64,000 nt of DNA from Symbiodinium natans (taxonomy: Eukaryota > Sar > Dinophyceae > Suessiales > Symbiodiniaceae), in assembly GCA_905221605.1 (NCBI GenBank), contig CAJNDS010002802.1, forward strand, positions 77,501-141,500. Direction: 5' to 3'. Made by a program: the position numbers and the translations under genes. Shown here piece after piece: positions 1 through 10,480 of the stretch (position 1 is its first letter; every line of letters starts with the position of its first letter). Below the pieces are notes generated by a model. The model was not told the origin of the DNA. It made no database searches and saw nothing but the letters and a program-made list of their open reading frames with translations.

Positions 1-1480
1 TATTGCATCATTTCTGACGCAGACCGTGATGTCTAGGGGGTTTAGGGTTCGGAAGGCATGGCGACCGGGCAACAGCCAGATTATTGCATCATTGCTGAGG
101 CAAGACCATGATGTCTAGGGTTTAGGTTAGCTGCGAGTAGGTGAGGTCAGAACGCAGGGTCATGAGCAAGGACCTGACGACAGCCAGACTCTTGCATCAT
201 TTCTGACGCAAGACCGTGATGTCTAGGGGGTTTAGGGTTCGGAAGGCGTGCGACCGGGCAACAGCCAAATTATTGCATCTTTGCTGAGGCAAGACCATGA
301 TGTCTAGGGTTTAGGTTTATTAGGATTTGGGAAGCATGCTCACGGGAGCTGCGAGTATAGGTGAGCTCAGAACGCAGAGTCATGAGCAAGGACCTGACGA
401 CAGCCAGAGATTACTGCATTCTTGCTGAGGCAAGACCATGATGTCTAGGGTTTAGGTTTATTCGGGTTTGGGAAGCATGCTCACGGGAGCTGCGAGTAGG
501 TGAGCTCAGAACGCAGAGTCACGAGCAAGGACCTGACGACAGCCAGAGTATTGCATCATTTCTGACGCAGACCGTGATGTCTGGGGGGTTTAGGGTTCGG
601 AAGGCATGCGACCGGGCAACAGCCAGATTATTGCATCATTGCTGAGGCAAGACCATGATGTCTAGGGTTTAGGTTTAGGGTTGGGAAGAATGCTCACGGG
701 AGCAGCGAGTAGGTGAGGTCAGAACGCAGGGTCATGAGCAAGGACCTGACGACAGCCAGACTCTTGCATCATTTCTGACGCAAGACCGTGATGTCTAGGG
801 GGTTTAGGGTTCGGAAGGCGTGCGACCGGGCAACAGCCAAATTATTGCATCTTTGCTGAGGCAAGACCATGATGTCTAGGGTTTAGGTTTATTCGGGTTT
901 GGGAAGCATGCTCACGGGAGCTGCGAGTCGGTGAGCTCAGAACGCAGAGTCACGAGCAAGGACCTGACGACAGCCAGACCATAGCATCGTTTCTGACACA
1001 AGACCGTGATGTCTAGGGGGTTTAGGGTTCGGAAGGCATGCGACGGGCAACAGCCAGATTATTGCGTCATTGCTGAGGCAAGACCATGATGTCTAGGGTT
1101 TAGGTTTATTAGGGTTTGGGAAGCATGCTCACGGGAGCTGCGAGTAGTGAGCTCAGAACGCAGGAGTCATGTTGCATCGTTTCTGACGCAAGACCGTGAT
1201 GTCTAGGAGATTTAGGGTTCGGAGGGCATGCGACCGGGCAACAGCCAGATTATTGCGTCATTGCTGAGGCGAGACTATGCTGTCCAGGGAATTCAGAGTC
1301 ATGAGCCAGGACCTGACGACAGCCAGACTATTGCATCATTTCTGACGCAAGACCGTGATGTCTAGGGGGTTTAGTGTTCGGAAGGCATGCGACAGGGCAA
1401 CAGCCAGATTATTGCATCATTGCTGAGGCAAGACCATGATACGCGGGAGCTGCGTATAGGTGAGCTCAGATCTCGCTCAG
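1..1480. repeat. Satellite array, ~215-220 bp units (block 1)
   Basis: Tandem units built of two half-units. One carries GACCGTGATGTCTAGGGGG followed by TTTAGGGTTCGGAAGGC; the other carries GACCATGATGTCTAGGG followed by TTTAGGTTTATTAGGG. Each full unit ends in GAGCAAGGACCTGACGACAG. The GACCTGACGACAGCC landmark recurs near 171, 391, 530, 742 and 961, so spacing is mostly 212-220 bp with some half-unit losses. The array decays into divergent copies up to about 1,660. Every unit contains telomere-like TAGGGTTTAGG. No coding content is seen. Confidence 0.93.
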
Positions 1481-2381
1481 AGGATTGAGAGTCACGCGCA
1501 ATCTGGTGATGCACGACGACGATTCATGTGGTCTAGGCTCAGGGTTTAGCGTGCGTGCTCACGGGAGCTGCGTGTGGGTGGTGACCTCAGATCTCCCTCA
1601 AATTTCTGAGAGTCATGAGCAAGGACCTGGCGATAGCCAGATTGTATCTCTGATGCAAGACAGGTTTTCTTTCTTCTTGGTGGGTGCTTCGGCTACTTTT
1701 ACGTGGTGGGTCGACACGATACACACCTGCCGCTGAATCATCTTGAGAGTGGCCCATGGTGACTTTTCTGGGCAAGGAGGCAGCGTGCGCGATGCGACGA
1801 GTCACTGTAGTACGGCCTCTCCATGGAGGTCCTCAACTGATTGCTTGGAGTGAGGTCCGCGACCATATGTGGCGTGGTCTTGAGTGTGTAGAGTGTATAG
1901 TGCTGGCGCAGTAGAAATTCACGGAGCTGTCCTCGGCAGCTTTGCATGTCAAGCGAAGGAAGCGAGGATGGACGACGAGAGAGTTAGAGAGAACGCGGCA
2001 GAGTCGGGATCGTATCGCGAAATCGCACGGCGAGCGTTCTGGAGCTTCTCTTGTGGGCTCCTCATCGCGGGGCGGGGGGGGCAGGGCGCCCTCACAAGGT
2101 AGCCGAGGAAGGCGTGAGTGTAGAAAAACGGCAGAGTTGCCGATCCGTCAGGGTCGCGCAAGTGACTTGTGCGCTTTGCATCCAGCTAGCACGTTTGCCG
2201 TCAGTGGAGCTTCTTGCAGTCGTAAGGGGAGTAGCCAGTGTGATCGGACTTCGACAAAGGCGCAAGGTATGTGAAGGGGAGAAAGAGTTTCCTGGTGCAC
2301 TTGGCATGATTTATGTTGCGTGGTCATGTAGCGCTGGCAAACGTACTGTGTGTCTGCTCATGATGAGAAGCAGTCTCGAGA
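1481..2381. other. Divergent satellite edge and unassigned sequence
   Basis: Degenerate satellite remnants fade out by about 1,660. The remainder is unique sequence with short overlapping open frames in several registers and no recognisable protein motif. It could hold the promoter or 5' UTR of the ORF that starts at 2,382, but nothing specific marks this. Confidence 0.4.
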
Positions 2382-3041
2382 ATGAGCAAGAGTCGCCGAG
2401 CTGGCCCGCAACTGAAGCAGAACATTGAAGCAGCATGTATTTGCGACAAGAAGCAGCAGATACATGGCTTGGAGTGTGCGCTTGCGGCCGCTTGCGCCAA
2501 TCCCGACTATGCAGTAGCCCATGCAAAAACTGTACGTCTACTCCGGCTAGAGTCTAGAGCAGAGTCAACAATGCATGCTGAAACCAGCAATGTCTCCTCT
2601 CTCAGCAGTGTGGCCTCACCTGGTGCAGACGAAGATGTAGCCTTCTTGAAAAGATTGCTTGCTGCCAAAGAGGAAGAGTGTCGGCAGCACCGGCGAGAGC
2701 TACATCGTCTACGGGTGCTGTCAGCAGCCGCGTTGGAACACATCGCGGGGGCGCGCAAGCGAGTGGAGCTGAATCCCAAGGATGCTCTGGACAATGTCGA
2801 AGATATTCTGGAGGGCAGAGGCTTGGAAGCTTACTTTGAAGATCCAGATGAAGGACGTCGTGGTAATCTTGCAGACCGTAGTCAGGCGACGTGCAGCGAC
2901 GCAGCAGCCGGGGACATGACTACGACGGAAAGCGCGCAATGGTATTCTCCGTCACAGCACTTCCGAAGGGACGAAGTGGTGGAGCTGGCTGCCACACTTC
3001 TGGATCCGTCAACGCAGGACATGTCGATGACGCATGCTTAG
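2382..3041 (+). CDS. Hypothetical 219-aa protein with coiled coil
   Basis: An ATG-started frame of 219 codons with protein-like composition, unlike the surrounding satellite. Residues about 83-125 form a charged, heptad-like helical segment (FLKRLLAAKEEECRQHRREL onward) consistent with a coiled coil, and an acidic stretch follows at about 135-155. No catalytic motif or known family is recognised. It is intronless as read, but dinoflagellate genes often have short exons, so it could be one exon of a larger gene. It lies alone between satellite blocks, and no neighbour suggests a function. Confidence 0.45.
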   Translation: MSKSRRAGPQLKQNIEAACICDKKQQIHGLECALAAACANPDYAVAHAKTVRLLRLESRAESTMHAETSNVSSLSSVASPGADEDVAFLKRLLAAKEEECRQHRRELHRLRVLSAAALEHIAGARKRVELNPKDALDNVEDILEGRGLEAYFEDPDEGRRGNLADRSQATCSDAAAGDMTTTESAQWYSPSQHFRRDEVVELAATLLDPSTQDMSMTHA

Positions 3042-3541
3042 AGCTTGGCTGTGCACGGTGGGATGCAGCCAGATCATTTCACGCGCGTGTGCAGAAAGAT
3101 GACGCATGATTCCTGTAGTTGCCTTTGATCGGTCGCTTCAGGCTGCGAAAGTAGTGATGCTGCAAAGACGCATGCGTATTGGGCTCCAGCAAGGAAGTGA
3201 ACCAAGTGCAAGTAGCAAGAGTCCTCTCGCTTCGCTGAAATCTCGCCAGTTCCGTGTCTGCAAGCTGATATGCGTATTGGGCTCCAGCAAGGAAGTGAAC
3301 CAAGTGCAAGTAGCAAGAGTCCTCTCGCTTCGCTGAAATCTCGCCAGTTCCGTGTCTGCAAGCTGATAGGCTGGTGCGGGTGTGAAGCTTTGTGAGTGCA
3401 TTCGCGCACGAGGTCTGTGTGTATGTATGTACATGAACACACGCTGCATGTGGCGCGAGCATGTGCAAGGCCACGTCGAACCTTCGCATTCTTTCCGGCA
3501 AGAAGGCCTGGGCAGACTACGCCGTGGAGGCAAGGTCGATT
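3042..3541. other. Unassigned spacer with a 98-bp perfect tandem duplication
   Basis: The 98-bp segment 3,173-3,270 is followed directly by an identical copy at 3,271-3,368. The unit starts TGCGTATTGGGCTCCAGC. The rest, up to the assembly gap, is unique sequence with no convincing gene. Confidence 0.8.
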
Positions 3542-3641
3542 NNNNNNNNNNNNNNNNNNNNNNNNNNNNNNNNNNNNNNNNNNNNNNNNNNNNNNNNNNN
3601 NNNNNNNNNNNNNNNNNNNNNNNNNNNNNNNNNNNNNNNNN
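3542..3641. other. Assembly gap (100 N)
   Basis: Exactly 100 N characters, the conventional placeholder for a gap of unknown length. Open frames that run through it are not meaningful. It falls at the edge of the hairpin/satellite region, where assembly is expected to fail. Confidence 0.99.
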
Positions 3642-3900
3642 CGTGCTTCAATTGAGAAAAAAAACATCGTGTGAGCATTGTGTTTGCAGATGGGGGGGGC
3701 TGCGCCCCCCCCAACCCCCCCGCTTGTTTTTAAGCCGTGCAGAGCGCGCTTCAAAGCCCAAGAAACTTGTTGACACCCATCATGTGAGCAGGGTGTTTGC
3801 AAGTGGGGGGGGCTGCGCCCCCAGCCCCCCCCGCTTCTTTTAAGCCGTACCAAGCGTGCTTCAAAGCCCAAGAAACTAGTTGAAAAAAAAAAACATCGTT
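3642..3900. repeat. G-run/C-run hairpin repeat segment
   Basis: Contains the recurring module of a run of 7-9 G, CTGC, then a run of 7-8 C. It is joined to a conserved flank that includes AGCGCGCTTCAAAGCCCAAG and TTGTTGACACCCATCATGTG. The G and C runs can pair into a perfect hairpin, and the flanking G-rich strand could form a quadruplex. Related segments lie at 4,979-5,385, 6,525-6,810, 7,695-7,990 and 9,045-9,340. Confidence 0.9.
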
Positions 3901-6524
3901 TCGACAGCCAGACTATAGCATCCTTTCTGACGCAAGACCGTGATGTCTAGGGGGTTTAGTGTCGGAAGGCATGCGACCGGGCAACAGCCAGATTATTGAT
4001 TATTGCATCACTATTGCATCATTGCTGAGGCAAGACCATGATGTCTAGGGTTCAGGCTAGCATGCTCACGGGAGCTGCAAGTAGGCGAGCTCAGAACGCA
4101 GAGTCATGAGCAAGGACCTGACGACAGCCAGACTATGGCATCGTTTCTGACACAAGACCGTGATGTCTAGGGGTTTAGGGTTCGGAAGGCGTGCCAGATT
4201 ATTGCGTCATTGCTGAGGCAAGACCATGATGTCTAGGGTGTAGGTTTAGGTTTGGGAAGCATGCTCACGGGAGCTGCGAGTAGGTGAGGTCAGAACGCAG
4301 AGTCATGAGCAAGGACCTGACGACAGCCAGACTATTGCATCATTTCTGGCGCAAGACCGTGATGTCTAGGGGGTTTAGGTTTCGGAGGCGTGCGACCGGG
4401 CAACAGCCAGATTATTGGCAAGACCATGATGTCTAGGGTGTAGGTTTAGGGTTGGGAAGGATGCTCACGGGAGCTGCGAGTAGGTGAGGTCAGAACGCAG
4501 GGTCATGAGCAAGGACCTGACGACAGCCAGACTATTGCATTATTTCTGACGCAAGACCGTGATGTCTAGGGGTTTAGGGTTCGGAAGGCATGCGACCGGG
4601 CAACAGCCAGATTTCTGCGTCATTGCTGAGGCAAGACCATGATGTCTAGGGTTTAGGCTTATTAGGGTTTGGGAAGCATGCTCACGGGAGCTGCGAGTAG
4701 GTGAGCTCAGAACGCAGAGTCATGAGCAAGGGCCTGACGACAGCCAGACTATGGCATCGTTTCTGACACAAGACCGTGATGTCTAGGGGGTTTAGGGGTC
4801 GGAAGGCATGCCAGATTATTGCGTCATGATTGAGGCAAGACCATGATAGGGTTTAGGTTTAGGTTTGGGAAGCATGCTCACGGGAGCTGCGAGTAGGTGA
4901 GGTCAGAACGCAGAGTCATGAGCAAGGACCTGACGACAGCCAGACTATTGCATCATTTCTGGCGCAAGACCGTGAGAGAGCGCTTCAAAGCCCAAGAAAC
5001 TTGTTGACGCCCATCATGTGAGCAGGGTGTTTGCAAGTGGGGGGGGGCTGCGCCCCCCCCCAACCCCCCCCCAACCCCCCCTCGCTTCTTTTAGGCCGTA
5101 CCAAAGCGTGCTTCAAAGCCCAAGAAACTAGTTGAGAAAAAGACATCGTGTGAGCATTGTGTTTGCAGATGGGGGGGGCTGCGCCCCCCCCAACCCCCCC
5201 GCTTTTTTTTTAGCCGTGCAAAGCGCGCTTCAAAGCCCAAGAAACTTGTTGACACCCATCATGTGAGCAGGGTGTTTGCAAGTGGGGGGGGGCTGCACCC
5301 CCAGCCCCCCCCGCTTCTTTTAAGCCGTACCAAGCGTGCTTCAAAGCCCAAGAAACTAGTTGAGAAAAAAAACATCGTTTCGACAGCCAGACTATAGCAT
5401 CCTTTCTGACGCAAGACCGTGATGTCTAGGGGGTTTAGGGTCGGAAGGCATGCGACCGGGCAACAGCCAGATTATTGATTATTGCATCACTATTGCATCA
5501 TTGCTGAGGCAAGACCATGATGTCTAGGGTTCAGGCTAGCATGCTCACGGGAGCTGCAAGTAGGCGAGCTCAGAACGCAGAGTCATGAGCAAGGACCTGA
5601 CGACAGCCAGACTATGGCATCGTTTCTGACACAAGACCGTGATGTCTAGGGGGTTTAGGGTTCGGAGGGCATGCCAGATTATTGCGTCATTATTGAGGCA
5701 AGACCATGATGTCTAGGGTTTAGGTTTAGGTTTGGGAAGCATGCTCACGGGAGCTGCGAGTAGGTGAGGTCAGAACGCAGAGTCATGAGCAAGGACCTGA
5801 CGACAGCCAGACTATTGCATCATTTCTGGCGCAAGACCGTGATGTCTAGGGGGTTTAGGTTTCGGAGGCGTGTTCCACTGGGCAACAGCCAGATTATTGG
5901 CAAGACCATGATGTCTAGGGCGGTGTAGGTTTAGGGTTGGGAAGGATGCTCACGGGAGCTGCGAGTAGGTGAGGTCAGAACGCAGGGTCATGAGCAAGGA
6001 CCTGACGACAGCCAGACTATTGCATCATTTCTGACGCAAGACCGTGATGTCTAGGGGTTTAGGGTTCGGAAGGCGTGCGACCGGGCAACAGCCAGATTAT
6101 TGCGTCATTGCTGAGGCAAGACCATGATGTCTAGGGTTTAGGCTTATTAGGGTTTGGGAAGCATGCTCACGGGAGCTGCGAGTAGGTGAGCTCAGAACGC
6201 AGAGTCATGAGCAAGGACCTGACGACAGCCAGACTATGGCATCGTTTCTGACACAAGACCGTGATGTCTAGGGGGTTTAGGGTTCGGAAGGCATGCCAGA
6301 TTATTGCGTCATTATTGAGGCAAGACCATGATGTCTAGGGTTTAGGTTTAGGTTTGGGAAGCATGCTCACGGGAGCTGCGAGTAGGTGAGGTCAGAACGC
6401 AGAGTCATGAGCAAGGACCTGACGACAGCCAGACTATTGCATCATTTCTGGCGCAAGACCGTGATGTCTAGGGGGTTTAGGTTTCGGAGGCGTGCGACCG
6501 GGCAACAGCCAGATTATTGAGTCC
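3901..6524. repeat. Satellite block 2 with a ~1.48-kb higher-order duplication
   Basis: The same ~215-bp satellite as block 1, interrupted at 4,979-5,385 by G-run/C-run hairpin modules. The segment starting at 3,902 (CGACAGCCAGACTATAGCAT) recurs at 5,381, an offset of 1,479 bp. The order of unit variants is preserved, so a multi-unit block was duplicated as a whole. Confidence 0.88.
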
Positions 6525-7180
6525 CCGCCGCTTCTTTTAAGCCGTACCAAGCTTGCTTCAAAGCCCAAGAAACTAGTTGAAAAAAAATTCGTGCGAGCAA
6601 TGTGTTTGCAAATGGGGGGGGGGGGCTGCGCCCCCCCCAACCCCCGCGCTTTTTTTTGGCCGCGCAATTGAAGCCCATCACATTGCGTTTGCAAATGGGG
6701 GGGGGGGGGGCTGGGGCTGCGACCCCCCCAACCCTCCCGCTTTTTTTCAAGCCGTGCAGAGCGCGCTTCAAAGCCCAAGAACTTGTTGACACCCATCATG
6801 TGAGCGTATGAATAATATGAAAACATAGAGGGAATGCAGCTTTTTACAAGGAAAAGCAAGAAAACACACCATAAAGATAGTTAATATTACGAAACGTAGT
6901 ATGAATCCCATGAAAATATGGACGGAATGTAGCTTTTTCCTACGAAAAACCAAGAAAGCGAATCACAAAAGAAGAATTATAATAAGAAATCTGCATCATT
7001 TCTGGCGCAAGACCGTGATGTCTAGGGGGTTTAGGTTTCGGAGGCGTGTTCCACTGGGCAACAGCCAGATTATTGGCAAGACCATGATGTCTAGGGTGTA
7101 GGTTTAGGGTTGGGAAGGATGCTCACGGGAGCTGCGAGTAGATGAGGTCAGAACGCAGGGTCATGAGCAAGGACCTGACG
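6525..7180. repeat. Hairpin, A-rich and satellite segment (partial third copy)
   Basis: Two G-run/C-run hairpins (about 6,615-6,645 and 6,698-6,735), then an A-rich piece beginning GCGTATGAATAATATG near 6,804, then satellite from about 6,985. The same order recurs at 7,695 and 9,045, so this is a truncated version of the 1.35-kb unit that follows. Confidence 0.85.
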
Positions 7181-9884
7181 ACAGCCAGACTATTGCATCA
7201 TTTCTGACGCAAGACCGTGATGTCTAGGGGTTTAGGGTTCGGAAGGCATGCGACCGGGCAACAGCCAGATTATTGCGTCATTGCTGAGGCAAGACCATGA
7301 TGTCTAGGGTTTCGGCTTATTAGGGTTTGGGAAGCATGCTCACGGGAGCTGCGAGTAGGTGAGCTCAGAACGCAGAGTCATGAGCAAGGACCTGACGACA
7401 GCCAGACTATGGCATCGTTTCTGACACAAGACCGTGATGTCTAGGGGGTTTAGGGTTCGGAAGGCATGCATGCCAGATTATTGCGTCATTATTGAGGCAA
7501 GACCATGATGTCTAGGGTTTAGGTTTAGGTTTGGGAAGCATGCTCACGGGAGCTGCGAGTAGGTGAGGTCAGAACGCAGAGTCATGAGCAAGGACCTGAC
7601 GACAGCCAGACTATTGCATCATTTCTGGCGCAAGACCGTGATGTCTAGGGGGTTTAAGTTTCGGAGGCGTGCGACCGGGCAACAGCCAGATTATTGAGTC
7701 CCCGCCGCTTCTTTTAAGCCGTGCCAAGCTTGCTTCAAAGCCAAAGAAACTAGTTGAGAGAAAAAAAAAACATCGTGTGAGCAATGTGTTTGCAAATGGG
7801 GGGGGGGGCTGCGCCCCCCCCCAACCCCCGCGCTTTTTTTTGGCCGCGCAGTTGAAGCCCATCACATTGCGTTTGCAAATGGGGGGGGGGGGGGGGCTGG
7901 GGCTGCGCCCCCCCCAACCCTCCCGCTTTTTTTCAAGCCGTGCAGAGCGCGCTTCAAAGCCCAAGAACTTGTTGACACCCATCATGTGAGCGTATGAATA
8001 ATATGAAAACATAGAGGGAATGCAGCTTTTTACAAGGAAAAGCAAGAAAACACACCATAAAGATAGTTAATATTACGAAACGTAGTATGAATCCCATGAA
8101 AATATGGACGGAATGTAGCTTTTTCCTACGAAAAACCAAGAAAGCGAATCACAAAAGAAGCATTAATAAGAAATCTGACGAAAAGTAGTATGAATCCGAT
8201 GAAAATATAGAGGGAATGATAGAAACCAAGAAACGAACCAAATAGGGTTTTCCCTAGGAAAAAGAAGGAAAAGCAACGTACGCTATTACGTTTGACGAAA
8301 TCCGTCCAAAATGTAAGCAGAATAGGGTTTCCTTAGGAAAAACCAACGAAAACCTCAAGGAAATGACACCCTAGGAAAAACCAAGGAATGCCTAAGGGAA
8401 ATGACAGGAAATCCGTTTAAGATCTAAAAGAAATACGGTTTTCCCTATGGAAAACCAACGAAAACCTAAGGGAAATGACAGAAAATCCGTCCAAAATGTA
8501 AGGAAAGTAGGGTTTTTCCTAGAGAAAACCAAGAACAGCCAGACTATTGCATCATTTCTGACGCAAGACCGTGATGTCTAGGGGTTTAGGGTTCGGAAGG
8601 CATGCGACCGGGCAACAGCCAGATTATTGCGTCATTGCTGAGGCAAGACCATGATGTCTAGGGTTTAGGCTTATTAGGGTTTGGGAAGCATGCTCACGGG
8701 AGCTGCGAGTAGGTGAGCTCAGAACGCAGAGTCATGAGCAAGGACCTGACGACAGCCAGACTATGGCATCGTTTCTGACACAAGACCGTGATGTCTAGGG
8801 GGTTTAGGGTTCGGAAGGCATGCCAGATTATTGCGTCATTATTGAGGCAAGACCATGATGTCTAGGGTTTAGGTTTAGGTTTGGGAAGCATGCTCACGGG
8901 AGCTGCGAGTAGGTGAGGTCAGAACGCAGAGTCATGAGCAAGGACCTGACGACAGCCAGACTATTGCATCATTTCTGGCGCAAGACCGTGATGTCTAGGG
9001 GGTTTAAGTTTCGGAGGCGTGCGACCGGGCAACAGCCAGATTATTGAGTCCCCGCCGCTTCTTTTAAGCCGTGCCAAGCTTGCTTCAAAGCCAAAGAAAC
9101 TAGTTGAGAGAAAAAAAAACATCGTGTGAGCAATGTGTTTGCAAATGGGGGGGGGGGGCTGCGCCCCCCCCCAACCCCCGCGCTTTTTTTTGGCCGCGCA
9201 GTTGAAGCCCATCACATTGCGTTTGCAAATGGGGGGGGGGGGGGGGCTGGGGCTGCGCCCCCCCCAACCCTCCCGCTTTTTTTCAAGCCGTGCAGAGCGC
9301 GCTTCAAAGCCCAAGAACTTGTTGACACCCATCATGTGAGCGTATGAATAATATGAAAACATAGAGGGAATGCAGCTTTTTACAAGGAAAAGCAAGAAAA
9401 CACACCATAAAGATAGTTAATATTACGAAACGTAGTATGAATCCCATGAAAATATGGACGGAATGTAGCTTTTTCCTACGAAAAACCAAGAAAGCGAATC
9501 ACAAAAGAAGCATTAATAAGAAATCTGACGAAAAGTAGTATGAATCCGATGAAAATATAGAGGGAATGATAGAAACCAAGAAACGAACCAAATAGGGTTT
9601 TCCCTAGGAAAAAGAAGGAAAAGCAACGTACGCTATTACGTTTGACGAAATCCGTCCAAAATGTAAGCAGAATAGGGTTTCCTTAGGAAAAACCAACGAA
9701 AACCTCAAGGAAATGACACCCTAGGAAAAACCAAGGAATACCTAAGGGAAATGACAGGAAATCCGTTTAAGATCTAAAAGAAATACGGTTTTCCCTATGG
9801 AAAACCAACGAAAACCTAAGGGAAATGACAGAAAATCCGTCCAAAATGTAAGGAAAGTAGGGTTTTTCCTAGAGAAAACCAAGA
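7181..9884. repeat. Two tandem copies of a ~1.35-kb composite repeat
   Basis: 7,181-8,534 and 8,535-9,884 are near-identical direct repeats (offset 1,354 bp, then 1,350 bp after a 4-bp indel near 7,467). Each holds, in order, satellite units, two G-run/C-run hairpins, and an A-rich segment built of smaller degenerate repeats containing CCTAGGAAAAACCAA. The few differences, mostly homopolymer lengths, imply a recent duplication or an assembly collapse or expansion. Confidence 0.9.
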
Positions 9885-10480
9885 AAATCGATAAAAAAAA
9901 GACCCCCCAAAACAAAAGACCCCAAAGCGCCCTAAGCCCGAAACGTAACGGTAGAGGTCTCTCCATGGACCCTAAACCTGGCCATAACACCGAAACTCAA
10001 CCTGTAAGCCTTAAGCCTAAGCACAGCTATGAGACCCAGCCTGGCCTCATCCCCAAATGACTCCAATCCCCCTGAAGAAGCCGACCCCCAAGCTGGGAAT
10101 CGCCCCTAAACATGTGCAGCACTAAACTCAGCCCGGGCGCGAAAAAAGCCCCAGACCCAGCCCAGGGCAGTCCGGACAGGGTGCGAAAAAAACCCAAATC
10201 CTGAACAGGGTGCCAAGGGAGCCAATTCGGGGTGTAAAAAAAGCCCTGCCCCTTCAGAATCCTTCAGTCGCGGTTAGGGGCATTTTCGGGCACCCGGTGC
10301 TATAAGGAATTTGACTCTCTAAGCGCGACCCCAACGGGATCCTCCTTGGGAAAACACCCGAAATCCCTACACCCACATACACCCATAAACGAGGAGACTA
10401 AAGGAGGAACCCTTATAAGGGACCTTAGGGGCTCTTTAGGGGTTATTTGGGGGCTACCCTTTTACCCCCTCAAATAGCTC
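9885..10480. other. Non-coding transition into telomere-like degenerate sequence
   Basis: The A-rich repeat ends near 9,890. What follows is purine/pyrimidine-skewed sequence rich in CCTAAACC and AACCCTAA-like words. Open frames here consist of Lys/Pro/Asn runs and look like repeat translations. Nothing gene-like is seen. Confidence 0.6.

Noticed and set aside
3074-3871. 265-codon minus ORF across the N gap
   Set aside because: It runs through 100 unknown bases and G-run/C-run repeats, so it is not real coding sequence.
6434-9395. Repeated 140-codon minus ORFs (6,434, 7,611, 8,961)
   Set aside because: The copies follow the duplicated satellite/hairpin unit, have Gly/Pro runs from G/C homopolymers, and change frame with homopolymer length.
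1-9900. CRISPR-like array
   Set aside because: Repeats are long, contiguous satellite units without regular unique spacers, in a eukaryotic context.
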